Shown: positions 25,164 to 33,929 of the stretch, piece after piece
Layout: each line of letters starts with the position of its first letter
How positions within the stretch are numbered: the stretch's first letter is position 1
Source: Blastomussa wellsi
Lineage: Eukaryota > Cnidaria > Anthozoa > Scleractinia > Plerogyridae
Assembly: GCA_947652115.1 (NCBI GenBank)
Contig: OX393569.1
Coordinates: 21,105,934-21,169,933 of the forward strand
DNA length: 64,000 nucleotides
Direction: 5' to 3'
Notes under the pieces: model-generated
Told to the model about the DNA's origin: nothing
What the model saw: only the letters and a program-made list of their open reading frames with translations
Databases searched by the model: none
Position numbers and translations under genes: made by a program

Positions 25164-26868
25164 GTATAACAATATAATTTGGTTTTATCAACTGGGTTGA
25201 TAATGTCAATTGGCCACCGTAAAGAGATTCAAGAGCTGACGTTTCGAGCGATAGCCCTTCGTTGGAGCGATTCGCTCCGACGAAGGGTTCGCTCCGACGA
25301 AGGGCTAACGCTCGAAACGTCAGCTCTTGAATCTCTTTACGGTGGCCAATTGACATTATCAACCCAGTTGATAAAACCAAATTATATTGTTTTCCATGTA
25401 CCTGAGGCATCATAAATTTCATCTTCATTTCCACTCTCACCAGAGTTGTCATATCTTACGTGGCTCTCAGAATGCTAAAAATGAGGAGTAAATATCAGTA
25501 TGTAGCTAATATAGCTACTGCAGTTAATAATTTGATACAGACACCCCTGAACCCAAGAAGCAAAACATTAATGAGCATCCATACTATGTTATGCAGTAAG
25601 CTATATATTAATTTTGAAACAGTCCAAAATATGGATTTGTAAGGGAGAAATGGCTTCAAACCTACTTTAGCTAAAAATGTTGGAGTTGCAGTTGCAAAAG
25701 TAACCTATCAGTAACTGTTCCTCTGTTGTTTTATCGTTGGAAGCTCGCATTCTGGATCTGTATTTGGTTAATTTTGACTGTTTTTACAATCGACACTTCC
25801 CCTGGGTGGGATGGGTGGTTAGTTGGGCCACTTGCACCAAAGTTCACTTTTAGCTGGTCAATCATACCTACTCTGTCCTTATCCCCTCCCAGTAATGCTG
25901 ACAAAGAAATGTCATAAACTAAAGAAAACAAAATTTGATACCCTATTTAAGTCCTATTCAAGGAAAAAACAAAAACTAAGAAAGGTGTAAAAGGGTCAAC
26001 TTTCTGTTGTTTCCGTAATTTTTTTACTTTGACAGACTGTTTCTTTTTTGTTTGGTGTGCTGTTTATGCACTGGAAAATACATGTAGCTAAATATACAAT
26101 TTAGGTACCCTACCTAAGGATCACACTGTGAACAATGCCAATCGAGGGCTGAGAACCTAGAAAAACCATACCGTATCCCACAACACGTGCCTATATAACC
26201 CACCTATGGGAGTATCCCCCACCCCCAGGGAATACTCCTACAAATACCTTATTTTCTACAACAGTTTTCTCTTTGCTTTCTATTTTCTGATTATCTTTTG
26301 ATTGCAACTCGCCACTCTCTGCATTGTCATTACTCCATGTCTGTTTTGTGCCACGGTGTTTATGTACGCTTAAAAATTCCTGAAATTCAACATCATCTTC
26401 AAGCTCATCTAAAACTTTTATCCGCTTTTTTTTCTTTTTCTTCTCATTTACGACACTGGATTTCTCTTTATTTTTTCCATACTCTTCAGAGGGATTTTTT
26501 GCTTCAGTAGCTTTTGACACTTGATCTTTAAATCCCTCAGCTTTTCTTTCTTTTCTCTTTTTCAGTCTTTCGTTCGCGGAACTTCCTTCTGAGTATTTAC
26601 TCCAAGGTCGCGGCAGTGATTCATCTCCAAGGTTTTTAGCAAGGTCTACAGTTATCTTGGAAGTATCAATAAACGAGCGGTTGAAATGCTGCAAGGCATC
26701 CTTCGCTTGATCTTCTGTTTTATAACCAATGAAGCCGAATCTTCTGAACTTTCCATCTTTAGCGTGACACAACTTGACGTCTGTTAATTCCCCTTTAGTC
26801 GCAAAAATAGAACGGATCCTTTCTTCTTTTACATTCTTTGGAAGGTTCCTGATAATCAGCCTGGACAT
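14523..26868 (-). CDS. RBM19: RBM19/Mrd1-type multiple-RRM ribosome-biogenesis protein
   Basis: Fifteen exons join in phase on the minus strand (5' to 3'): 26868-26248, 25474-25402, 24851-24106, 23637-23373, 22899-22634, 22522-22322, 22227-22114, 21925-21794, 21315-21249, 21110-21031, 16345-16290, 15974-15861, 15382-15277, 14866-14743, 14590-14523. The product is 1010 aa (human RBM19 is 960). It has six RRMs, at about residues 1-76 (MSRLIIRNLP), 373-445 (IKMRGLPF), 481-560 (LFLRNLAY), 663-735 (IIVVKNLPF), 787-870 (VFVKNLNF) and 891-970 (ILVRNVPF). A lysine-rich stretch and a long acidic stretch separate RRM1 and RRM2, and a short duplicated RPKES motif sits just before RRM2. The family acts in the nucleolus in pre-rRNA processing for the small ribosomal subunit. 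Intron 10 (16346-21030) hosts the tRNA-Glu array, and intron 2 begins with a retroelement. The donor of exon 14 (CATGGCA/GTATCC) is the least certain junction; a GC donor three bases earlier is possible. Confidence 0.95.
16740..16811 (-). tRNA. tRNA-Glu (anticodon UUC), minus-strand copy
   Basis: Complete 72 nt cloverleaf with 7 bp acceptor stem, TTC anticodon and T-arm GGGTTCGACTCCC. It is the only array member in the same orientation as the host RBM19 gene. It has one base change in the anticodon stem (CTTGG for CCTGG) that makes a G-U pair, so it should still fold. An A-run at 16727-16734 gives a T8 terminator on its strand. Confidence 0.95.
17191..17262 (+). tRNA. tRNA-Glu (UUC)
   Basis: Complete consensus tRNA-Glu: acceptor TCCCATA/TATGGGA, D-arm GGTCTAGCGGTTAGGAT, anticodon TTC in CTGGTTTTCACCCAG, T-arm GGGTTCGACTCCC. 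T-run terminator at 17274-17279. Confidence 0.97.
17850..17891 (+). pseudogene. truncated tRNA-Glu
   Basis: The first 42 nt match the tRNA-Glu consensus through the 3' strand of the anticodon stem (CACCCAG). The sequence then jumps into the ACCCAAACAACAATCAGAT block that elsewhere lies upstream of tRNA copies. Variable loop, T-arm and 3' acceptor strand are missing. It looks like a deletion between tandem copies. It retains the A box but lacks the B box, so it should be inactive. Confidence 0.93.
17944..18015 (+). tRNA. tRNA-Glu (UUC)
   Basis: Complete and identical to the consensus copy at 17191. It follows the truncated copy by 52 bp. T-run terminator downstream (ACGATTTTTTC). Confidence 0.97.
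18257..18328 (+). tRNA. tRNA-Glu (UUC)
   Basis: Complete consensus copy, T-run terminator downstream. It starts a stretch where copies recur exactly 685 bp apart. Confidence 0.97.
18942..19013 (+). tRNA. tRNA-Glu (UUC)
   Basis: Complete consensus copy, 685 bp after the previous one, T-run terminator downstream (GATTTTTC). Confidence 0.97.
19627..19698 (+). tRNA. tRNA-Glu (UUC), two substitutions
   Basis: Complete copy, 685 bp after the previous one. Position 2 is T instead of C, giving a wobble pair in the acceptor stem, and the T-loop reads TTCAA instead of TTCGA, a common purine change. It probably still folds and keeps a usable B box. Confidence 0.93.
20129..20200 (+). tRNA. tRNA-Glu (UUC)
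   Basis: Complete consensus copy. Immediate flanks differ from the other copies (AACCTCCCATTGCAACA upstream), so it sits at a junction of repeat units. T-run downstream. Confidence 0.97.
20869..20940 (+). tRNA. tRNA-Glu (UUC)
   Basis: Complete consensus copy and last of the array, 90 bp from RBM19 exon 10 (21110-21031). T-run downstream (ATGTTTTCTTTTTT). Confidence 0.97.
23674..23716. repeat. ATT microsatellite
   Basis: Imperfect (TTA)n run in RBM19 intron 3. Confidence 0.85.
25116..25387. mobile_element. palindromic Penelope-like/hammerhead-like retroelement, copy 2
   Basis: Same head and inverted arms as the copy at 479-725, with a small internal duplication of TTCGCTCCGACGAAGGG at the centre. 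The 13 bp target-site duplication TGTTTTCCATGTA is at 25103-25115 and 25388-25400. It lies in RBM19 intron 2, whose GT donor is at 25401-25400, so the insertion point is one base into the intron. Confidence 0.7.
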
Positions 26869-27004
26869 GATCCTAATCTATGGGTTTTCCAGAGGAAAAC
26901 AACTGTTTTGTTAGTGACTACAAAATGGTACACAGTAATCCGCCATCTTGAAATTTACACGTGTTATAGCAACCGCTGAAAGACATTAGAGCCCGCAATT
27001 CAAA
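26869..27004. promoter_or_regulatory. bidirectional promoter region, RBM19 / PNKP-like
   Basis: Only 136 bp separate the divergent start codons of RBM19 (minus) and the phosphatase gene (plus). It holds CCGCCATC and CAAAATGGCG near the two starts, resembling the CCAT/ATGGCG (YY1-like) motif of housekeeping promoters. No TATA box is seen. Confidence 0.6.
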
Positions 27005-29364
27005 ATGGCGAAAAAGGAGGGGAGTTCAAAATCGGTGAAAAGGAAAATAGAAGAGATCGAGGATGATGACACCAGCGACGGAAAACAAAATAGCATCAAA
27101 CGATTCTTTGGAGCACCTAAAAATGGTAGGAGGCGGTTTATTCATTTTTCGTTCGTTTTTCCTTTCTAAAACTGAGTACAACAACAACAATTTATTGAGG
27201 TATTTCCATAACAATACATGGTATTTATACCTAAAACAGACCTCCATACCGGCCAGCCCAAATTAAAAATAAGTTTGTAAACCTGCATAGTTTTCCTAGT
27301 CTACATTGCCTCAAAATTCTCGTTTTATTTTTACCGTAATTGGTGAGTTTTGCAGGTTTTTACGTCGAGGTTGAGCTAACTTTTATTTTTATACAGCGAA
27401 TTTTTGTTACATGTTTTGTACGTGTAAGTGTACGTGTATGTGTAAGTCAAATCCCGGCATTTGAATTTTGGGAAAATGTTTCTTCAAAATTTCCCCTTTT
27501 CGGGCCAAAAAAGCCGTTCAAATGTCCCATCATACTACCCATAGGCCCATTTCAGGTGATCAAATGCCCCCACCACTGGGAAAACTGATAACTGACCAAA
27601 CATTTACCATTTTAACTTTTTAGTTGCTTCTAATTATCCCCTTGAACTTGAAGCCGAGTTTGCAGAATAAAGCCGCAATCTTTTCATGCAAATTTCCCAC
27701 CCCCATGCGTGGGGAAAGCGTTCAAATCGCCCACCCCGGATGTGGGAATCAAATGGAAGACTAAGATGATCAAATTCCCCACCCCTGGAATACAAAGGCA
27801 TCAAATGCCTGGGGTATACCCCGGGGACGGGATGTTGAAGCTTTGATTTAACAGGTAAATTGAGCTTAATTTCTGTGCATAGTTAGTAAATTTATGAAAT
27901 GGCTGTCTTTAATTTAGCGGAGCTGCAGTGGCGCTGGACTCTGGAAAAAACGGTTAGAGTTCAAGGCTCGGCCAGGGTGCTGTGTTGTATTCTTGGACAA
28001 GGCACTTTACTCCCATAGACTGATAGTGCCTCTCTTCACCCAGATGTATAAATGGGTACTGGTTATGAACTAGGGGGGTAGAAATACTCTTAGCAGGGGG
28101 GGGGGATAAGTTCCAGCCTGATGAGCTACCAGGCTCTTGTGCAGACATAACCTTACCTTACCTGTCTTTAATTTAGAAATGGAAATGAATCGTACTGAAG
28201 TCTTACAGTCACAAAAAACAGGCAATTCACCATCCACTTGGAAGTGGAAAGGAACCTTATTTTACTATGAATCACAGGAAATACACCATTCAGAAAAAGT
28301 TGCAAGTTTTGATTTTGACGGCACTTTGGCCAAGACATCTTTATTCAAGCATGGTCCAGATGCTTGGTCGATTCTTTACCCAACGTGCAAACAGAAGCTC
28401 ACAAACCTGCACAAGGATGGATACAAACTTGTAATCTTCACCAATCAGGCTGCAATAGGCAAAGCTAAGGCATCAAAAAATAAGGTTATAGAAGAAAAGA
28501 AAGGCAGACTTGCTGGGTTTGTCAAAAAGGTAACTAAAGATTTTTATGATTTTAGAGAAGAGAGTGGGAGATCCTGGAGGAAGGTACTCCCTAATGTGGA
28601 CTAAATGGGGATGCTTTGCCTAACAGGTGTACCTTGCAGGGTTGTGAATTAGCACTTGATTGCTCACCTAGGTTAGTGTCAAAACTGTTGGGCAAGTTAA
28701 AATCACTTGCTTGGTTTGGCGAGTACAATTTTCATATCCAAAATATATGATTAAAAATAAGGGTCACTTTCTGGTTTCCACGTGTAAATAATAAAAAAAA
28801 TAATTATTTTACACTGTCTGCATATCAACAATGGCGGAAAGTGGAAAGTTTATAAATTCGATGCAGAATCCCTACTTAGCAACATAGGCATGCAAATCAT
28901 GTGAAGGTGTATGTAGCTGTTGCCGTCCCATGCATATTGATTTACCTTTTAGGTGTGTAATCAGCCTCACGTATATAGCCCTCTGCATGCATTGCGTGCC
29001 TACAATTCATGGTTGCCAAATTATATACTGGCTGGTTGAAATTCTGTGAATAATAGGACGGACCTAGAAGTTCTATATTTTATTTCTTCAGGTGGATCTC
29101 CCATTCCAGATACTTGTGGCAACATCAAAGGATGCCTATCGTAAGCCAAATACAGGAATGTGGGAGTTCTTTTGCCAAAACTGTAATGGTGATGTCAAAG
29201 TTGATAAAAAGGAAAGTTTCTTTGTGGGTGATGCAGCTGGAAGGGGAAAGGATCATGGTGCAAGTGATAAGGAGTTTGCAGCAAATTGTGGACTGATATT
29301 TTACACTGAAGATGAATTCTTTGCGAAGGATGTATTATTAGTGGAAAGCAAAGAAAGTCAATAA
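27005..29364 (+). CDS. polynucleotide 3'-phosphatase, PNKP family, phosphatase domain only
   Basis: Three exons, 27005-27125, 28177-28529, 29092-29364, join in phase to 248 aa. The HAD-type DNA 3'-phosphatase domain spans about residues 60-240: WKGTLFYY, then FDFDGTL with predicted nucleophile and acid D86 and D88, LVIFTNQAAIGK, a YRKPNTGMW motif and FVGDAAGR for the later HAD motifs. The family removes 3'-phosphates from broken DNA ends so polymerase and ligase can act. Animal PNKP normally has an N-terminal FHA domain and a C-terminal kinase; both are absent. The stop is followed 210 bp later by the end of the convergent GTPase gene, so no kinase exons are hidden downstream. The first 40 residues are charged and include QNSIKRFF (residues 28-35), a perfect match to the PCNA-interacting PIP-box pattern. 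Architecture resembles yeast Tpp1 or the catalytic part of plant ZDP. Whether a full PNKP exists elsewhere in the genome is unknown. Confidence 0.9.
27919..28150 (+). mobile_element. SINE-like repeat
   Basis: Diverged member of the family seen at 50448-50747: TGGCGCTGGACTCTGG, TTCTTGGACAAGGCACTT, CTCTTCACCCAG, TGGGTACTGG and a tail with CCTGATGAGCTACCAG. Lies in intron 1 of the phosphatase gene. Confidence 0.6.
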
Positions 29365-29574
29365 GCTCTACATCGAATTTATTACAGTGCACACATTTAC
29401 AAACCAATTTTGCTCACCATAAAAATAACTTAATTATTAGTCAAGGAGAAAGAAATATTTATTCTATTTAGGAAAGCCAAATGTTTTTTCCTTCAATTGC
29501 ACAAATATAATTTTTTAATTAGCCTTCCAAAACATTTATTAAATACTGTTTGCGGTAAATGAGTTATTTCAATA

Positions 29575-32162
29575 TTACAAGCAAATACCAATTGTCTTTG
29601 TCTTTGCTGAAGAAGAAGCTTTCTTGGTGCTCATAATTTTGATAATCTGGTTTGACTCATTCACAAGGTCATGCTTATGTAACACATGTTTCACTCCTTT
29701 TGAATTAATGCTTTCTGCTCTCACATACTCACCAGCCAGAACTGAAACTGGTGGATACAACATGATATCAAAGAGTTTACCAACTGTCGTGCCTGGTTTT
29801 AAAACAATACAGTCCCTGAAAATTTGGGGTTTATCATTTGTTACAACACTGATTGATTGACAGGTGTCAAGGCAACTGACAGGAAAGGCATACACTGGTT
29901 CCCGCAGCCTTACAGCTCGTGACAAGGCTAGCAGTACACCAGTGTCACCAAAAACATCAAGAACATTATCTTTTATATCTGCCAACTCTTTCTCAGACCT
30001 GCCATTTTGACCTTGTGGCTGAACATTAAAATCAAAATGTGAAGCTCCACTTTGGTATGATATAAGACCATCTTTGCACTTCCGTTGTAGAACACACTCA
30101 CTTCGAGCACTAACAGGCACCATAATCATGTCATTAGACTGTTCTTGGAATTTCTTTAGATTGTCAACAGCATCAGGTAGATCAACTTTGTTGAGAGCTA
30201 ACAGAATAGGAAAGCGTAATCGCAAAAATTTATCAACTAATTTGTGCACCAAAAGTTCAGCATTTGTTTTTTGCATCTTTGGAATAGCAAGAAGTCTTTT
30301 GTCTGTTATTCCTGTGGACTCGAATGCTAGCTGAATCAGTACTCGTGAGGTGTGGTACCCGCTGAACATGTCACAGAGTTTAGCTGGTTTCTTCACAATA
30401 GAATCCCATTTGTCCATGATGTTATCATAAATCCATCTGTGAAGTTCATGTTGTATCCAATCCACATCTCTTCTAGGGTCATACTCTGGCAAGAAAAGAG
30501 CAAAATCACTGTTAAAAATAAGGTTTACTGTGTAACTAAGGAAGCTGTGATCACCAGAAATATCATGGAATGTTATTGTGTGACAAGGAAAAAGCCAATC
30601 AGGTGTGAGAAAACTAAACTGTAAACTGTAATGGTAGTTAGTTTGCGGTTAGTTCACAGGCCCTAAACTTTATTGTGATTGGTCACTACACAATCAACAT
30701 TCCTGAAATATTTCAGGTGTTCATGGTTTTCTTAGTTTGACAGTAACAGACCAGGAATACTCAACATGTCTTTTCTATTTTCCCCTTTAATGAAGTATGT
30801 AGTTAAGTGAATGTGGAAAATTCTTTGCCAAGTAAATAATTTGGGTAAAAAATCAAGAGTGTTTCTACCAAAAATTAATGGATGGGAAAGTATACAGACG
30901 CACAAACCAACAAGAAAATCATTTTGTTTGAAATAGTTCCTTTTAACCACTAACTTTTTAGACAGTGCATGACTAGAATCAAACTTGAATTGTAGCTTGC
31001 CCTTCAGACAAGCAGCTCTCAAAGTTTGCTTTCCTGGAGCAGCAGCATGCTTGTTTGTTTCAGTATGATTTGGTCAGCAGATGACTTCATCCCCAGGATC
31101 TCCTCTGCTTTCCAAAATCACTGCAGAGAAGACCCTGGGGATGAGGTTAGTAAGAAAAGCTACTTGGTCTTCAGGAAATTGTAGTTGTTGGACAACTGAA
31201 TGATGATATTTTAGACCTGCAGTGCAGTTCATGCTTTGCCATTTGCCACAGCATTTTCAAGAATTAAACACTTTACACATCCACATCACAAACAATGACA
31301 GTCCTATTCAAGGAAATGATGGGCGGAATGGCAGCAGTATTGCCAACAAGTAAAAGCTTACTGCAAGTGAAATGGTGTGAAAGCTAACCGCAAGCAAAAG
31401 TGGAACTACAGTTAGCTTTTACTTGTTGGTAAGGGCAATACTACTGCCATTCCATCATTCCACCGAATAGGATCACCCAAAATGATTCCTTTCACGCAGT
31501 TTCCCATTCCTGTTCTGAGGAGAAAGTCTAGTTTCACACTTCTTGCCATGTAAACATCAAATCAGTTTGGTGATTGGTTAATTTCAAATCAATGTCGATA
31601 ATGTTTTTTATTAATACCTGCAGTAGGTTTACCATCTTCATCAGTTTGGCCAGACAGGTCAATTACATGAACAAGCACATCAGCATCCAGCAGGTCATTC
31701 AAAAACTTATTTCCCCGCCCTCTTCCTTCACAAGCACCTGGCACTAAACCAGCCACGTCCTTGAGCAAGACTGGAACAAACCTTTCACCCCGAGCACTGT
31801 GCCCATACTGTGCTTGACATCTTTGACTCCACTGTGCACATGGGCATGGTACTGAATAGAATGCTTGGCCTATGTTTGGCTCGATTGTTGTGAATGGGTG
31901 GGCTCCTATCTTAGCCATGTTTTGGTGGGTGGCAGCATTGAAGAATGTGGATTTTCCAGCAGAAGGTTTTCCTACAAAAGACACAGTCTAAGAGAGCACA
32001 CTGCTTTTTGTCGTTTGTATGAGCTTGTAAGATAAGAACAACACACACACAAAAAAAAACAGCCAGTGAGTAAGGGATGGAGGTGAGGTTGGGATGTGGC
32101 AAATGACTCGAGGATGGGGATGGTAACATGTAGAATTGAACCATGTATTATTAATGCACCTG

Positions 32163-32195
<33 letters not shown>

Positions 32196-33211
32196 GGCAG
32201 ACCCAGGGGATTTTGGCATTTTTATGGAAGCCAGAGTCAAATTCCCCACCCCTGGGCATCCAGTGAATGTCAAATTCCTGTAGGGTAACTCATGAATACA
32301 GACTGTCCAACCATCTGAGTATGAAATTGAAATTTCTGTCACAAATGTTCAGTAAATTTGCATTTTTATTTATTTAATCAGAATATCACAGTGTAACTAT
32401 TATTACAATTTTAGAAAAATATCAGAACGAATGTCAAAATCGGGACTTTTCTTGTTCCGATCACATGTTGGTATGTTGGTCGGGATTCGGAATTTTCAAC
32501 CAAAAGCTGGATAATGCAGACGAAATCGGGATGGTTGGACAGTGTGCGAGTCAGAATAATAATAATGATGATAATTAAAATTTATATAGCGCCTATCCGA
32601 GCCTGCTCTAGGCGCTTTACACAAGATTCGAAACAAAGAAAAACTAAAACATTCCAAAACCATCAAATAATAAAAATAGTAAACAAATAGAGAAAGCAAG
32701 AAAGCATAAAAGATGCAAGGGAGTTTGTAATCGTAAAAGCATAAGAATAGACTAAAAACATCGGGAGGGATGGCCTAGAAACAAATTTGCTTACCTTTCG
32801 TTCGCTCATGGCAAAAGAACTTCAAAACAGCGCGAAAAATCAATGGAGATCTTTGAGGGGTGACTTACTTCCAGGTTCTCTCTGTCCTCCACTAACTATG
32901 ATGGCAACCATGTCAAATAGGCCATTTTACAGTTCTGTGCTTAGTTACCAAGCCTTTGAGTGGAATTGAGGCTGAAGGTGACCTTGCATAGATACAAACC
33001 CTCTTGCTTTTGATATGTAAATCGTGTTGTTGTTATGCGAAATAGTTTCAGGTCTCTATCACGACAAGGTCACCCTGAGCCTCGCTTTCATATAGAGGCT
33101 GGTTACATTTCACAGATATTCCCGACCCATGGGCAGCACTCAAGTGTCAAAATCCCTACCCAGGGGAAAGCTGGCTGAGTCAATTTCCTGTGGGTAGCCC
33201 ACCCCACCCCA

Positions 33212-33244
<33 letters not shown>

Positions 33245-33748
33245 TTTACCAATAAGACCAATGACGAAGTCCCATCTTCCACCTTTTGCACTGTTCATTT
33301 CTAGCTTGTCTTTTAAATTTTGTAAGTTTATTGAGTCTCGATCATCAACTTCTTCGTCAGTTTCAGCCACTACAGATTCATCTTTCTGCAAACTGTTAAT
33401 CTTTCCTGCGTTTTCATTGATCCACCCCTTTGCCGAATCCACCAAACCAAACACCATAGGCATCCCAACATACTGTTGACATGAACTTTGTAAGTAGGTG
33501 ATTAGTTCTTCTATGAAATCTTGTGGCACTGCATTGGAGCGGTTTGGGATCTCGATCAAAGGGATCTCGTCTGGATATTTTGACGGAAGAGAAATCTTCA
33601 GTTGAAGGGATGAAACAGCAGAAGAAATGCTGAGGTCATCAATTCTGATCATGAACGTTGGTGGGAAAACACTGAGCTCGGAGAATTCTTCAGGAAATAT
33701 AGACTTCAGTGTTTCAACTTCCTCTCGTTGTTCTTCTAAATAATCCAT
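29575..33748 (-). CDS. RWD domain fused to archaeal-type YchF-like GTPase with TGS domain
   Basis: Three exons on the minus strand, 33748-33250, 31971-31618, 30485-29575, join in phase to 587 aa. Residues about 8-110 form an RWD domain (EEVETLKSIFPEEF, then PDEIPLIEI). The G1 motif GLIGKPSAGKST (residues 164-175) is itself split by intron 1, so the fusion is not an artefact of merging two genes. Further motifs are FTTIEPN (G2), DVAGLVPGACEGRGRGNKF (G3 and its flank) and NKVD at 383-386 (G4). The C-terminal part reads FRDCIVLKPGTTVGKL, a TGS-like domain. NKVD predicts GTP specificity, unlike OLA1/YchF proteins which prefer ATP. The closest architecture I know is the archaeal MJ1332-type translation-associated GTPase. 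RWD proteins such as RWDD1/Gir2 bind TGS GTPases of the DRG family, so a ribosome or stress-translation role is plausible (inference). Two AATAAA signals (minus) lie at 29540-29535 and about 29463-29458. Confidence 0.9.
30664..30750 (+). repeat. dispersed repeat, copy 1 of a pair
   Basis: About 85 bp (ACTTTATTGTGATTGGTCAC... ATATTTCAGGTGTTC) recurs at 34862-34945 with few changes, in introns of two neighbouring genes. Confidence 0.75.
31302..31472. repeat. long hairpin (fold-back element)
   Basis: Arms 31302-31358 and 31414-31472 are inverted copies (TCCTATTC... GGAATGGCAG.AGTATTGCC... AACAAGTAAAAGCT) of almost 60 bp with a 55 bp loop. Lies in intron 2 of the GTPase gene. Likely a MITE. Confidence 0.8.
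32155..32290. repeat. G-rich dispersed element, copy 1
   Basis: Begins CACCTGTCAATGTTAAGCCC followed by a G-run, then a CCCCACCCCTGGGCAT block. An inverted copy is at 33110-33247, so the two lie head-out in intron 1 of the GTPase gene. Confidence 0.65.
33110..33247. repeat. G/C-rich dispersed element, copy 2 (inverted)
   Basis: Ends CTGGGGCTTAACATTGATAGGTGC, the inverse of the start of the copy at 32155. Its edge touches the splice donor of GTPase exon 1 (donor GT at 33249-33248). Confidence 0.65.
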
Positions 33749-33929
33749 TTAATAACTGTTCATTTACAAATCAATTTACACTCTTTTACTTTAATTTTGA
33801 ACGAGTGAAGAGAGAACCGCCATTTTGAATTTCTTGGTGGTGCAATATAAGGCGAGCTATGATTGGTCCATCTCGAGGACATCCCATATTTCTGTTCGAC
33901 ACTATCGTCACCAGTCGAAGTGGTTCAAG
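33749..33929. promoter_or_regulatory. bidirectional promoter region, GTPase / COX6A
   Basis: The 181 bp between divergent start codons contain CGCCATTTTG and AAGATGGCGGC-type motifs near the starts. No TATA box. Confidence 0.6.

Noticed and set aside
28530..28604. Extension of the phosphatase exon 2 frame to 28604
   Set aside because: It reads into intron 2; exon 3 (29092) continues the conserved domain in phase.
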